Positions 45,626 to 54,322 of a stretch of 64,000 bases of DNA are shown here, in pieces. Origin of the DNA: Mucilaginibacter ginsenosidivorax (GTDB lineage Bacteria; Bacteroidota; Bacteroidia; Sphingobacteriales; Sphingobacteriaceae); assembly GCF_007971525.1 (NCBI RefSeq), contig NZ_CP042437.1, positions 186,001 through 250,000 on the forward strand, in the 5' to 3' direction. Position 1 is the stretch's first letter, and each line of letters starts with the position of its first letter. The notes beneath the pieces are model-generated. The model saw nothing but the letters and a program-made list of their open reading frames with translations, had not been told where the DNA came from and made no database searches. Both the position numbers and the translations under genes were made by a program.

Positions 45626-45928
45626 TCAATAATGGCGATTAAACGAAGAATTGCGCATATAATCATTAAACCTGCGCTGGTATTCCCTTTCTTCATTTAG
45701 CCTGCGGTTGATCACCGAACATCGCCAGAAACATAATGCCCAAGCCAAAAAAGCTACCGATAAACAGGTATATGTCTCCTTTTGTCGTTCGGTGATGAAT
45801 TCTTTATTTTGTTTGGTTTCCCTTACAATCGCTGCAGATGGTTTAGTTTGCTTCCCGCCCATTGCTCCAAAAAAAGCAAACGTAGAAATTAAAAAGGCGA
45901 GTAAGACGTTCCGGACTATAGCTTTCAT
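45626..45928 (-). CDS. Small ICE membrane protein
   Basis: A 100-residue protein with an N-terminal hydrophobic segment (NVLLAFLISTFAFFGAMGG), a polar loop and a second span (CLSVAFLAWALCFWRCSV), then a basic, Arg/Asn-rich tail. The ATG at 45928 is chosen over 45970. It is the last gene of the leftward operon. No family is recognised. Confidence 0.55.
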   Translation of the reverse strand: MKAIVRNVLLAFLISTFAFFGAMGGKQTKPSAAIVRETKQNKEFITERQKETYTCLSVAFLAWALCFWRCSVINRRLNEEREYQRRFNDYMRNSSFNRHY

Positions 45929-45987
45929 ATTGATTTCCAAGTATAAAATTACTAATTTAATTAGCAGCATACAAGCATTTTCCTAAT

Positions 45988-46437
45988 TTAATTCGTAAAT
46001 ATTAGGCGGCGGGTCTCCTCTACCCTATTGCGAATCGTATCAACGATATCAGATTCCGGAATACCCTGTAGATAAATGACCTGATTGGAGTTATCCGTGC
46101 TTATCAGTGTCAGGTTCATCAACTTGAATAGCTGCAATGCGAAAGATTGGGTAATAATGAAATCTTTCACCCTGAACATCTCCGCCTGATCGATCCGTTT
46201 AAAGAAAATCCCACGAGTTATGCGGATATACTCTGCTGTAAATAAATATTGAAAACTGCGAATATACAGTATACGGTACCATGCGGCCCCGCATACTGCA
46301 AAGCTGAATAAAATAAAGTATGGCGACAGCCACCAGGCCAGTAAAAGAAAAGTGAGGGCCAGTAAAATCAGGGGCAGGACTTTAAAAAAGGTAAACACTA
46401 CCGCTGGCTTTAATACAATATCATCGTTCTGCGTCAT
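45988..46437 (-). CDS. PH domain (bPH2-like) membrane protein
   Basis: A 149-residue protein with two adjacent membrane spans (residues 14-50) and a C-terminal bacterial PH-like domain (EYIRITRGIFFKRIDQAEMF). Such proteins sit in the inner membrane with the PH domain in the cytosol. It overlaps the next upstream gene by 17 bp. Its function in the ICE is unknown. Confidence 0.72.
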   Translation of the reverse strand: MTQNDDIVLKPAVVFTFFKVLPLILLALTFLLLAWWLSPYFILFSFAVCGAAWYRILYIRSFQYLFTAEYIRITRGIFFKRIDQAEMFRVKDFIITQSFALQLFKLMNLTLISTDNSNQVIYLQGIPESDIVDTIRNRVEETRRLIFTN

Positions 46438-47023
46438 ATTTCAATTGATCTAAAAATGTTAATGATTGGATTGGCTTACGGGTACGGATACGGTCACGAA
46501 TTTGGAAGGCCTGTTTATAACGATTCAGGCTGACTTCCCCGTATTTAAAAACAACGAGCTTGCCTTTATGATCTATGAGCACCTGCCGGCTTTGGCCGGT
46601 ATGATGAATTTGAATCGCCATATTCCGGATACCGGCAGCCACTTTAATATCAGTCAGGTGGCCTAACTCATCTTTGCCGAATAGCAATGTAAATTTTCGC
46701 TTAGGAAATGTTTGCCTGAGCCAGTCTGCCTGCCCTTGCTGTAATCGGTTGCCGATGGCGACAAACGCCAATTGTTGCAGGTTAGCATAACGTGCACGGT
46801 TGATAGCGATAAAGGCCATGGCTTCCATTGCCGAGTAGGACACAATGACCTCATTCGCTGTTTCATTTCCGGCTACCCACAGATTGGGGGTTGTCGGGAT
46901 TTTGTGAAAACCTGATCCATAATGTTCCTGCTGACCGTCATAATCAAATAAGAGGTCGCCGGTGGCACAAAAAAAGGCCTGGATTTCTGGAGAAACACCA
47001 AGCTCTGTTAACAGCACATTCAT
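46421..47023 (-). CDS. Toprim-like ICE protein
   Basis: A 200-residue protein. The middle region (NLWVAGNETANEVIVSYSAM, LAFVAIGNRL, then FTLLFGKDELG) resembles a divergent Toprim fold with alternating beta strands and an acidic GKDE turn. The full set of catalytic acids (E and DxD) is not evident. The start overlaps the preceding stop (TGATG). It is probably a DNA-processing factor of the element; the assignment is weak. Confidence 0.5.
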   Translation of the reverse strand: MNVLLTELGVSPEIQAFFCATGDLLFDYDGQQEHYGSGFHKIPTTPNLWVAGNETANEVIVSYSAMEAMAFIAINRARYANLQQLAFVAIGNRLQQGQADWLRQTFPKRKFTLLFGKDELGHLTDIKVAAGIRNMAIQIHHTGQSRQVLIDHKGKLVVFKYGEVSLNRYKQAFQIRDRIRTRKPIQSLTFLDQLKYDAER

Positions 47024-47799
47024 CAACGTGATCTCCCGCTTCGGGTATAAGAACGGGAAACTTCGTTTGGATTGGAAGGTCGCTGGTCTTCGACGTCCTT
47101 AATGGAACTGTAATAACCCGGACTCAATTTCTCAGCCACTTTCGGGTCGTGTTTTTTGTTAAATAAAGCATTCAATCCTTTGTAAACCATATAGGATAAG
47201 CCGCCATCGATCAGGACAGATGCCACCAACGCCAGTTTATTAGAGCGGATGCCGTGATGGTCAACACCTGAATAATTAAACCTGGTACCGTCGGCAATTT
47301 CTACTTCCTTGCCTTTGCGGTAATTCTCTTTTTGAGCAGGCGTCAAAAACTCATTATTAACCATATCCGGTACGAGGATCTTTTCGGTGTCAGAAACGAT
47401 ATATTCTCTTGTTTCGGCATCATATTCGATCAACATCTCCTTTTTATTACCCTTTTTATCGGTTGTGATTTTGAGAATGCTTGCTACTTCCCCTTTCTGC
47501 AGTTGTTGCGCTTCGTTTTCATCCAGGAAATCGGGTGTGATCGCTCTGTGGTAAATGGGATGAATGAGCAGATCAAGTTTACCCATTTTATTAGGCATAA
47601 GGGAGATCTTAGCATTGAGGGATTTGATCTTGATATTCTCTGCTTCAAGATCGTGCAATTCCATTAAACCGGTACGGCGACCTGAAAGCAAGGCCTTTAA
47701 ATCGTCTACATTTAACAGGAGCTGACCCCCTGCCGCCAGCCCGATGGTCTCCAGATCCTTGATCGGGAGATCACCATCATGATAATTAACCAGGTTCAT
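47023..47799 (-). CDS. DUF4099/DUF3945-type ICE protein
   Basis: A 258-residue protein. The N-terminal segment (LPIKDLETIGLAAGGQLLLN, NVDDLKALLSGRRTGL) matches DUF4099. The central LIHPIYHRAITPDFLDENEA and NEFLTPAQKENYRKGKEVEI match DUF3945-type repeats. These domains occur in Bacteroidota conjugative elements, often fused to topoisomerases. The C-terminal basic tail is disordered. Function unknown. Confidence 0.75.
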   Translation of the reverse strand: MNLVNYHDGDLPIKDLETIGLAAGGQLLLNVDDLKALLSGRRTGLMELHDLEAENIKIKSLNAKISLMPNKMGKLDLLIHPIYHRAITPDFLDENEAQQLQKGEVASILKITTDKKGNKKEMLIEYDAETREYIVSDTEKILVPDMVNNEFLTPAQKENYRKGKEVEIADGTRFNYSGVDHHGIRSNKLALVASVLIDGGLSYMVYKGLNALFNKKHDPKVAEKLSPGYYSSIKDVEDQRPSNPNEVSRSYTRSGRSR

Positions 47800-48975
47800 T
47801 TATCTTTGCATTTGATAATTATGTTCTTGTTCCTGCGATTGACCTTGCCCCTCATTCTGTTCCATTTCTGGTTCTCTTGGGTTTGCTTTCGCCTCAAGAA
47901 GGGATTTATACAGGCCATAGTCTGGTTTCAGCACCTTGCGGGTGCCGTCTGCGTCTTCTACTTTGATGCTTTTATTTTTATGGGTTTCCAGTACTTTATA
48001 AGTAGTATCGAGGTAAGCGATCTCATCGCCTTTCTTGAAACCAATATCCGTACTTTGTTTTTGTTCACGCTTTTGATCAACACCCAATAAGAGGTTGGCG
48101 ATCTTTTGCGCGTCGCGCGAAGCTTTCGCTATCTCAAAAGGCTCATCCTTTAATATCCTGGCAAAACTGCTCATATAGGCGTCCTTCTGGCCGAAGTTAT
48201 GGCCGATCTTCAGTTCGCCACCGATCAGGATACCGGCAATTGCTGCCCGCATTTCTTCCCGAGCATAATCCTGCGAGCCGAATTTCCCTTCCATTGGGCG
48301 GTTCAGCCGGCTTTCATGACCTGACCAATGCGCGAGCTGATGAATGGCGGCCTGGTAGTATTTGGTCTCATTCTCAAATGTTTCCTTTTCGGGTAAAAAG
48401 ATAGCATCACGTTTTTTATCATAATATGCTTCCTGACCACCATGAATGATGACTGCCTTGCTATCTTCGATCAGTTTTTCCGCGCGTTCAACCGGCGATA
48501 AAGTTTGACCTTCTTCCTGTTTCGCCAAAAACTCTTGTAAAGGCGTGACATCCTTCATTTGTTCCGCATTGAACAGGAAAGCTTTTCCCTGTTGCGGCTT
48601 TTCAAATTCAACCGTTTTGGTTTGGGTAACCCCCTTGTCGTCTTTTATGGTTTTACCTTCGGCGGTTCGAATGGCCTGTATATCGCTTGTTTTTGGAAAC
48701 TCAATCAGCGTACCCTTTTCACCCTCTTTTACCCAGTTTCCGGCATAACGGGCGGCGTCTGCCGACATCCAGCGTGGGTCGTCACGCCGCTGCATCCCAA
48801 GGGCCAGTGCATTCATCGCGCTATAGCCTTTTCCCGTGGTCGGGTTAATGGGTTTTACGAAAGCGGGCATCCCGTTTTCTTTTACCGGTTTTTGAAATAA
48901 GGAATTACCCTCTTTAATTTCCGCTATCAGCTTGTCTGAAAGCTGAATGGGAAGTGCTTTGAAATTTTTGCTCAT
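47800..48975 (-). CDS. ardC: ArdC-like antirestriction / zincin protein with altered active site
   Basis: A 391-residue protein. The N-terminal ArdC ssDNA-binding domain (NPTTGKGYSAMNALALGMQ, DPRWMSADAARYAGNWVKEG, KGTLIEFPKT) is followed by a zincin-like metallopeptidase domain. The motif reads AIHQLAHWSGHESRLNR at residues 211-226, where the usual HELAH has Gln at 213 in place of the catalytic Glu. Zinc could still bind, but proteolysis is doubtful. A Gln/Glu-rich tail ends it. Antirestriction during DNA entry is the family role. Confidence 0.85.
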   Translation of the reverse strand: MSKNFKALPIQLSDKLIAEIKEGNSLFQKPVKENGMPAFVKPINPTTGKGYSAMNALALGMQRRDDPRWMSADAARYAGNWVKEGEKGTLIEFPKTSDIQAIRTAEGKTIKDDKGVTQTKTVEFEKPQQGKAFLFNAEQMKDVTPLQEFLAKQEEGQTLSPVERAEKLIEDSKAVIIHGGQEAYYDKKRDAIFLPEKETFENETKYYQAAIHQLAHWSGHESRLNRPMEGKFGSQDYAREEMRAAIAGILIGGELKIGHNFGQKDAYMSSFARILKDEPFEIAKASRDAQKIANLLLGVDQKREQKQSTDIGFKKGDEIAYLDTTYKVLETHKNKSIKVEDADGTRKVLKPDYGLYKSLLEAKANPREPEMEQNEGQGQSQEQEHNYQMQR

Positions 48976-49088
48976 TTTCTTGTTTAATTAGCAGTTCATA
49001 TAAAAATTTAATTGGATTGATGTATTTGTGCCTGTAGCAGATACTGAAGTGCAGATGCTCGCCGGTTACACGGCCAGTCGCACCGGTA
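48914..49088 (-). pseudogene. 3' half of the M23 peptidase gene
   Basis: The frame reads TGATGRVTGEHLHFSICYRH and YINPIKFLYELL, the C-terminal part of an M23 (LytM-like) peptidase including the zinc-site HLH. It begins abruptly at the border of the 6-kb element and matches in frame the 5' half at 55110-55423. It overlaps the start of ardC by 62 bp, as in the intact gene. Confidence 0.9.
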
Positions 49089-49108
49089 TTATGTAAAACT
49101 TCACATAA
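49089..49108 (+). repeat. Left terminal inverted repeat of the triple-recombinase element
   Basis: Reads TTATGTAAAACTTCACATAA. It is itself an imperfect palindrome (TTATGT...ACATAA), the usual shape of a core site for two recombinase subunits. A reversed TTTACATAA copy lies at 49187-49195. Confidence 0.8.
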
Positions 49109-49242
49109 CACCGGTTATGCAAAGTGTATTAATATGTATAGTATTCTTATAACAACCTGATTTATAGATACTCATTCCCTGATTCCTTTACATAATAATT
49201 CCTGAGTTTTATTGCAATTATTCACATTTAAATAGTTGTAAT

Positions 49243-50520
49243 ATGGAACACATCAGGGACTTTAATGAATTAATGTCCAATGCGACACGTTACCTGGAAT
49301 CTCAATTTGACCTTAGCGAAAGGACGATTGATGAATACACAAGGTATTGGAGACGAGTCCGATCATTTATGGGCTTAAACGGAATCAGGACCTATAATCA
49401 AGAAGTAGAAAAACAATTCCTTGCTGACGATTTGAGAGGCCGAAATAAATTCGAGCTTTCAGAGAGCGAAAAACGCGTCTATAATTGCGTTAAGACGTTA
49501 ACAGAATTTGCCGAAAAAGGCGGTATTAGTATTAAACTGAACGCCTTCAAACCAGGCAAACCTAAGATTATACTTAACGGTCCAATCGGCGATCTATTCG
49601 TCTCATTTCTGGAATACAAGCGAACGGAATGTAGATGGTCAGGGGATACTTTTGAAACCCATAAGAACTACCTTTCAATGTTCTTAAAGTTTTGCAACAA
49701 AGCCAATATTGCAACCATCGCAGACATTGAGTTTGCCACTATCCTTCTTTTTTTAAGTGACCCGCGAAGTATTAAAGGTCGTCGCAGGGGTGGCGCAGTT
49801 TCATCGCTAAGGGCTTTTTTTAAGTATGCCTTTGAACAAAAGCTTTTAGGAATTGACTATTCTGTTAGCATACCCAGTTATAAATCTGCCAGTCAGCCAC
49901 AACTGCCGTCAACCTATTCGGAAAAGGAAATTGTACAATTACTCTCGTCGATAGAAAGGTCGAGTGCGATAGGCAAAAGAAACTATGCCATGATCCTTAT
50001 GGCTGTCAGGTTGGGTTTCAGAGCTTCCGATATAGCCAATTTAAAGTTTGAACACCTGCAATGGACGAAATCGACTATCGAAATAAATCAATATAAAACT
50101 GGACAGGAATTGGTTGTCCCTTTATTACCGGATGTCGGTAACGCTATTATTGATTATTTAAAGTATGGCCGGCGTAACTCAGAGGAACCTTACGTTTTTT
50201 TGAAAGAAAAACCACCATATGGACGAAAATGCGACGGTGGTTTAGTTTCTGACACGGTTATAGCGGCATTCGTCAAATCTGGAATTGATACAAAAGGAAG
50301 GAAATCCGGATCTCATGCACTGCGTCATAGCCTTGTATCCAGAATGCTCGAAGAAAGCACTGTTCTTCCTGTAATCTCGGAAGTGCTCGGCCATGCAAGC
50401 ACTGAATCTACCCGATATTATCTACGAATAGATTTCAAATCCATGAAGCAGTGTGTGCTCGATGTCCCACCTGTAGCTATCGACTTCTACGAGCAGAAAG
50501 GAGGTGCTTTTTATGACTAA
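49243..50520 (+). CDS. Tyrosine recombinase 1 of the trio
   Basis: A 425-residue recombinase with a long N-terminal core-binding region and a C-terminal catalytic domain. The catalytic set is complete: RLGFRASDIANLK (Arg), KTGQELVVPL (Lys region), HALRHSLVS (His, Arg), LGHASTESTRYYLRID (His, Tyr). It is the first of three overlapping genes and its stop overlaps the start of the second. The three proteins probably act as one transposition complex. No promoter of the TAnnTTTG kind is obvious upstream. Confidence 0.9.
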   Translation: MEHIRDFNELMSNATRYLESQFDLSERTIDEYTRYWRRVRSFMGLNGIRTYNQEVEKQFLADDLRGRNKFELSESEKRVYNCVKTLTEFAEKGGISIKLNAFKPGKPKIILNGPIGDLFVSFLEYKRTECRWSGDTFETHKNYLSMFLKFCNKANIATIADIEFATILLFLSDPRSIKGRRRGGAVSSLRAFFKYAFEQKLLGIDYSVSIPSYKSASQPQLPSTYSEKEIVQLLSSIERSSAIGKRNYAMILMAVRLGFRASDIANLKFEHLQWTKSTIEINQYKTGQELVVPLLPDVGNAIIDYLKYGRRNSEEPYVFLKEKPPYGRKCDGGLVSDTVIAAFVKSGIDTKGRKSGSHALRHSLVSRMLEESTVLPVISEVLGHASTESTRYYLRIDFKSMKQCVLDVPPVAIDFYEQKGGAFYD

Positions 50521-51496
50521 GGATTATAATAGTGTATATAGCGACCATATACAACAGTTCATCACCATGAAAAGAAAACTTGGCTTTAAGTTTGTAAAAG
50601 ATGCCAAATTATTATTATCAATTGATGTTCTTGCTACCGAAAGCGGTCAAATTACACAAGGCATATCAAAGGAATTTGCAGATCTCTGGATAAAAAAGAC
50701 CCTCAATGAGTCTTCAAGAAACCATTATCAGAGAGCAATTTGTCTTAATCATTTTTCGACTTTTTTGTGTGGTTTTGGCATCCAATCTTATATACCCAAA
50801 CTACCGCCGCCTCCAAAAACAACATTTATTCCGCACATCTATTCACCTTTTGAAGTTAACGCATTATTTGAAGCATCTGACAAATTAAGGATTGCAAATT
50901 CCTGCACGAGTTGCGCTTTGATCTGCCTGCCGCTATTAATCAGGACATTGTACAGCACCGGAATACGGATAGGCGAAGCATTGGCTTTAAAAAATGAAGA
51001 CGTTAACCTTCTTGAAAATTACTTACGCGTCCGGGATAGCAAAAATGGCAAAGAAAGGATAGTTCCCATATCTGAAACATTAGCGGAAGCTTGCAGACAC
51101 TATATAAGTTATCGAAACAAAATGCCGCGCAGGAGGTCTTTTGAGTATTTCTTTGTGAAACTTGATGGCAGTCAGCCTTCTCCTGCAACAGTAGGTGTTT
51201 GGTTTAGAAGGTGCCTTAGGCAGGCAGGAATACCCTATATTGGAATGTACCAGGGTCCTCGTGTTCATGACCTCAGACATACTTTTGCAGTTACCTCACT
51301 CGCTAATATGGCCGAATCCGGGATCGATTTGTATGTTTCATTGCCTATACTTTCGACATACCTGGGGCACCAGTCCCTTGAGTCAACCAATCAATATGTA
51401 CGATTAACCAAGCACATTTACCCTGATCTAATCAAAGATGTGAATCTGATCTGTCAGGATGTATTTCCTAAATATAAGAACTATGAAACCGACTGA
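50513..51496 (+). CDS. Tyrosine recombinase 2 of the trio
   Basis: A 327-residue recombinase. Catalytic motifs: YSTGIRIGEALALK (Arg), HDLRHTFAVTS (His, Arg), LGHQSLESTNQYVRL (His, Tyr). The start ATG at 50513 overlaps the end of recombinase 1 by 8 bp and follows a near-perfect Shine-Dalgarno AAAGGAGGTG (50498-50507), unusual for this phylum, so it is translated by reinitiation. It is the middle gene of the trio. Confidence 0.9.
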   Translation: MTKDYNSVYSDHIQQFITMKRKLGFKFVKDAKLLLSIDVLATESGQITQGISKEFADLWIKKTLNESSRNHYQRAICLNHFSTFLCGFGIQSYIPKLPPPPKTTFIPHIYSPFEVNALFEASDKLRIANSCTSCALICLPLLIRTLYSTGIRIGEALALKNEDVNLLENYLRVRDSKNGKERIVPISETLAEACRHYISYRNKMPRRRSFEYFFVKLDGSQPSPATVGVWFRRCLRQAGIPYIGMYQGPRVHDLRHTFAVTSLANMAESGIDLYVSLPILSTYLGHQSLESTNQYVRLTKHIYPDLIKDVNLICQDVFPKYKNYETD

Positions 51497-52496
51497 CTTT
51501 TCAAAATACATTTCCGATTTCATATCGCGGTATTTGCCATGTGAAAAAGGTGCCAGCGGCAATACTATTGCTGCCTATAGAGACACATTCGTTTTATTGT
51601 TAAAGTTCACTCAAGAAAAGTTGCATATAAAAATCGAAAAACTTACACTCGATAAAATCACTAAGGAAACCATCTTGCAATTTCTGGACTGGATTCAAAA
51701 AGAAAGAAAATGCAGCGGAGCAACACGAAACTCACGTTTAGCAGCTATTCATTCCTTTTATAAGTATTTGCAGCTTGAAAGTTTAGAGCATATGCATGAA
51801 AGCCAAAAAATACTTTCTATTAAGTTCAAAAATGCCCCAAAGGAGACAATGAACTACTTAACGATTGACGGAATAAAACTCCTTTTGCAACAACCGGATA
51901 TCACTACGATCAGAGGAAGACGTGACTTAACACTCCTTTCCTTGATGTATGATACTGGTTCACGTGTACAGGAGATCATCGATTTGACGCCATCGATGAT
52001 CAGGTTTAACAAACCCCCAACAATCAAAGTTATTGGCAAAGGCAATAAGGCAAGGATAATACCGATGCTGGATGCGCAGACAGAACATCTCGTTCACTAT
52101 ATGAAAGAGCATATGTTAAATGATTACTCGGCCAATATGTATCCACTCTTTTTTAACAGTCGAAAAGATAAACTTACCCGCGCAGGCCTTAACCACATCC
52201 TTAATAAATATGCTGCAATTGCAAGGAAACAGAATCAAAGTCTGATACCGGAACAGATTAGTTGCCACTCTCTAAGGCATTCAAAGGCAATGCATTTGCT
52301 TCAGGCTGGAGTCAATCTGGTCTACATTCGTGATATTCTTGGGCACGTCTCTATCCAAACCACTGAAATCTATGCCAGGGCCGATTCCAAACAAAAACGC
52401 GAAGCCATCGAAAAAGTATATGTTAATGTCAGTCCGAATGAAAAACCCCGATGGACACAGGACGACAATCTGTTAACCTGGCTTAAAAAGTTCTAA
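51483..52496 (+). CDS. Tyrosine recombinase 3 of the trio
   Basis: A 337-residue recombinase, XerC/D-like, with an N-terminal SAM-like domain (TIAAYRDTFVLLLKFTQEKL) and catalytic motifs YDTGSRVQEIIDL, HSLRHSKAMHLL and LGHVSIQTTEIYARAD. It overlaps recombinase 2 by 14 bp; the ATG at 51483 is preferred over 51459. All three recombinases keep the full catalytic residues, so none is degenerate. Confidence 0.9.
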   Translation: MKPTDFSKYISDFISRYLPCEKGASGNTIAAYRDTFVLLLKFTQEKLHIKIEKLTLDKITKETILQFLDWIQKERKCSGATRNSRLAAIHSFYKYLQLESLEHMHESQKILSIKFKNAPKETMNYLTIDGIKLLLQQPDITTIRGRRDLTLLSLMYDTGSRVQEIIDLTPSMIRFNKPPTIKVIGKGNKARIIPMLDAQTEHLVHYMKEHMLNDYSANMYPLFFNSRKDKLTRAGLNHILNKYAAIARKQNQSLIPEQISCHSLRHSKAMHLLQAGVNLVYIRDILGHVSIQTTEIYARADSKQKREAIEKVYVNVSPNEKPRWTQDDNLLTWLKKF

Positions 52497-52530
52497 CGAT
52501 GTTGTAGAAAGTGTAAGTGATGAGGGTATT

Positions 52531-52565
52531 AATGAAGGGGTGCTTTAGTACAGCATCCCTTCATT
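52531..52565 (+). terminator. Hairpin after the recombinase genes
   Basis: AATGAAGGGGTGCT pairs with AGCATCCCTTCATT with one mismatch around a 7-nt loop. There is no strong T-run, so it may terminate inefficiently or mark the recombinase/cargo junction. Confidence 0.45.
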
Positions 52566-52680
52566 CCTTAATAATGTGAACACCCTTTTGGAAAGCACGA
52601 TTATGCGTAACGATAATAGCAGGCACAGGAGTTCCAACAACTGCAAAATTCCTATTTTGATGAGAGAACAGGAAATTGTT

Positions 52681-52711
52681 ATTTAAGCAATTGCTTAAAT
52701 GCTTATATTTG
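52681..52711 (+). promoter_or_regulatory. ArsR-type operator and promoter of the mercury operon
   Basis: A perfect 20-bp palindrome of ATTTAAGCAA and its complement (52681-52700) directly precedes a -7 box TATATTTG (52704-52711). The ArsR start codon comes 5 bp after the box, predicting a leaderless mRNA. Binding of the ArsR protein here would block RNA polymerase. Confidence 0.75.
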
Positions 52712-52716
52712 CTGCC

Positions 52717-53085
52717 ATGGATAGTTGCACACGAATATTTGCGGACAGCGGGCAGATCAAAAACTGCCGGGAGACCGTGAAAACACATCAGCAGGCTTTT
52801 ACTGATCTTGCACAGGTCGTGGCCTTAGCAGGTAATGAAGTCCGTTTAAAGATATTATTCCTTTTGGCACAGGAGCAGGAACTGTGTCCCTGCGATTTAA
52901 GTGATATCCTTACCATGACGATTCCGGCCGTATCGCAGCACCTGCGTAAACTAAAGGATGGCGGCGTGATCTGTTCGCGCAAATCCGGGCAAACTGTTTT
53001 TTATTCGGTTAACCCTGTTCAAATTACGTTGTTGCAACCATTCTTCCAGATCATACAGGAACCATTAAGCGAAGCAAAAGCATGA
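52717..53085 (+). CDS. ArsR/SmtB family metal-responsive repressor
   Basis: A 122-residue winged-helix repressor. The metal site ELCPCDL (C57, C59) lies in the recognition-helix region, with further cysteines at positions 4 and 17. The DNA-binding helix is IPAVSQHLRKLKDGG. It should repress its own operon through the palindrome upstream and release on Hg(II) or As(III)/Cd(II). It replaces the usual MerR in this mercury-uptake operon. Its stop overlaps the merTP start (ATGA). Confidence 0.88.
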   Translation: MDSCTRIFADSGQIKNCRETVKTHQQAFTDLAQVVALAGNEVRLKILFLLAQEQELCPCDLSDILTMTIPAVSQHLRKLKDGGVICSRKSGQTVFYSVNPVQITLLQPFFQIIQEPLSEAKA

Positions 53086-53684
53086 AAGAAGCAACTCAAA
53101 AAGGCTGGATTGGTGGAATAATTGCCGCAATAGCCGCCTCCCTTTGCTGTATCGCACCCTTGCTGGCCATCTTTGGCGGATTAAGCGGCGCCGCTACTTA
53201 TTTCAATTGGATAGCGCCTTACCGGCCTTACCTGATCGGTATCACGGTACTGGTATTTGCATTTGCCTGGTACCAGCAATTGGTAGTTACGCCGAAAAAA
53301 GAAAAAGATTGCTGTACACCTACAAGCCGTTCCATTTGGCAATCCAAAAAGTTCCTGCTGATCGTGACTGTGTTTGCAGCTGTACTGACCGCCTTTCCTT
53401 ATTATTCTGCGCTATTCTACAAGGCTCCTCCAAAAACAACTGCTGTTGCTTTGCAAAGCAACTTTAAGTCGATCAGGCTGAATATAAAAGGCATGGGCTG
53501 TGCGGATTGCACCAAACATATTGACGGCTCGCTGATGAGCCTTAACGGTGTAACTTCCTCCAACACCTCATTTGAAAAGGCACAAACCATCGTTCAATAC
53601 GATCCTGATAAAACCAATGCGGACAGCATCGATCATAAGATCAAAGAAATAGGCTATCAGCCAACCCTTATTAAACAAAACTAA
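53082..53684 (+). CDS. merTP: Mercuric transport fusion protein MerTP
   Basis: A 200-residue inner-membrane protein joining MerT and MerP functions. The MerT part has the Cys pair LCCIAP (C22, C23) in the first span and CC at 77-78. A C-terminal heavy-metal-associated domain (MerP-like) has GMGCADC (C140, C143). It brings Hg(II) into the cytosol. No mercuric reductase (merA) or lyase (merB) lies in the element, so detoxification must use another locus or another mechanism. It is 1 bp upstream of the next gene. Confidence 0.9.
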   Translation: MKEATQKGWIGGIIAAIAASLCCIAPLLAIFGGLSGAATYFNWIAPYRPYLIGITVLVFAFAWYQQLVVTPKKEKDCCTPTSRSIWQSKKFLLIVTVFAAVLTAFPYYSALFYKAPPKTTAVALQSNFKSIRLNIKGMGCADCTKHIDGSLMSLNGVTSSNTSFEKAQTIVQYDPDKTNADSIDHKIKEIGYQPTLIKQN

Positions 53685-53685
53685 C

Positions 53686-53901
53686 ATGGCTGCGACCATC
53701 CAACTTAATTCAGTAATTACCTGTCCTAACTGTGGCTTTCAGAAAGAGGAAGAAATGCCTACCAATGCCTGCCAGTACTTTTATGAATGTGAGGCCTGCA
53801 AAACGACCCTAAAGCCGCTGGCTGGTGATTGCTGTGTTTTTTGCAGTTACGGTACGGTGAAATGTCCGCCGATACAGCAAGGGAGTTCCTGCTGCGGATA
53901 A
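53686..53901 (+). CDS. GDCCVxC domain small cysteine-rich protein
   Basis: A 71-residue protein with 11 cysteines: CPNCG (13-17), C29, CEAC (35-38), the defining GDCCVFC (47-53), C60 and a terminal CCG. The family is found next to mer genes and is thought to bind Hg or other soft metals; its function is unproven. It is the last gene of the ArsR-MerTP operon. Confidence 0.85.
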   Translation: MAATIQLNSVITCPNCGFQKEEEMPTNACQYFYECEACKTTLKPLAGDCCVFCSYGTVKCPPIQQGSSCCG

Positions 53902-53902
53902 G

Positions 53903-54316
53903 CTATTTGACGATCTCGTAAAAAGTGATCAGGTTGCCATGCAGGTCAAGCGTAGGGAAATCCCGGTGCCCCCATGATTGGTCTTCGACTACCGTTTCGG
54001 CATTATAGATCACGCCTGTTGCTTTCATTTCCTTATAAAGCTCATCTATCCCGGTCACCTGTATTCGACAACTGGCGGTTCCCGCTAAGAAACTTTCCGC
54101 ACCACAACTGATTGGCCGGAAAACGAGCCAGAACTTGTAGCGCCAGGATTGGTCACAAGCTGCCCAAAGGTGGATATCAACGCTATTCCGAACTAAGATG
54201 GCAAAGCCGTCCTCCTGATAACGCGCTTTAAAACCCATTTTACTTTCATAAAATGCTACTGCCTTGGCAATGTTTACGACAGGTAAAGCCGGAATGCTTT
54301 GTTTGAAGTCTATCAT
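53903..54316 (-). CDS. VOC/bleomycin-resistance-like protein
   Basis: A 137-residue protein of the vicinal-oxygen-chelate fold. ALPVVNIAKAVAFYESKMGF begins it and QSWGHRDFPTLDLHGNLITF ends it, like bleomycin-binding proteins that act by sequestering the drug. A glyoxalase-type function cannot be excluded as metal ligands are not clear. It is transcribed against the mercury operon. Confidence 0.8.
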   Translation of the reverse strand: MIDFKQSIPALPVVNIAKAVAFYESKMGFKARYQEDGFAILVRNSVDIHLWAACDQSWRYKFWLVFRPISCGAESFLAGTASCRIQVTGIDELYKEMKATGVIYNAETVVEDQSWGHRDFPTLDLHGNLITFYEIVK

Positions 54317-54322
54317 GGTTTA

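Noticed and set aside
49243-52496. Trio recombinases as the integrase of the ICE itself
   Set aside because: They lie inside a separate element with its own ends interrupting an ICE gene; the ICE has its own integrase beside the tRNA.
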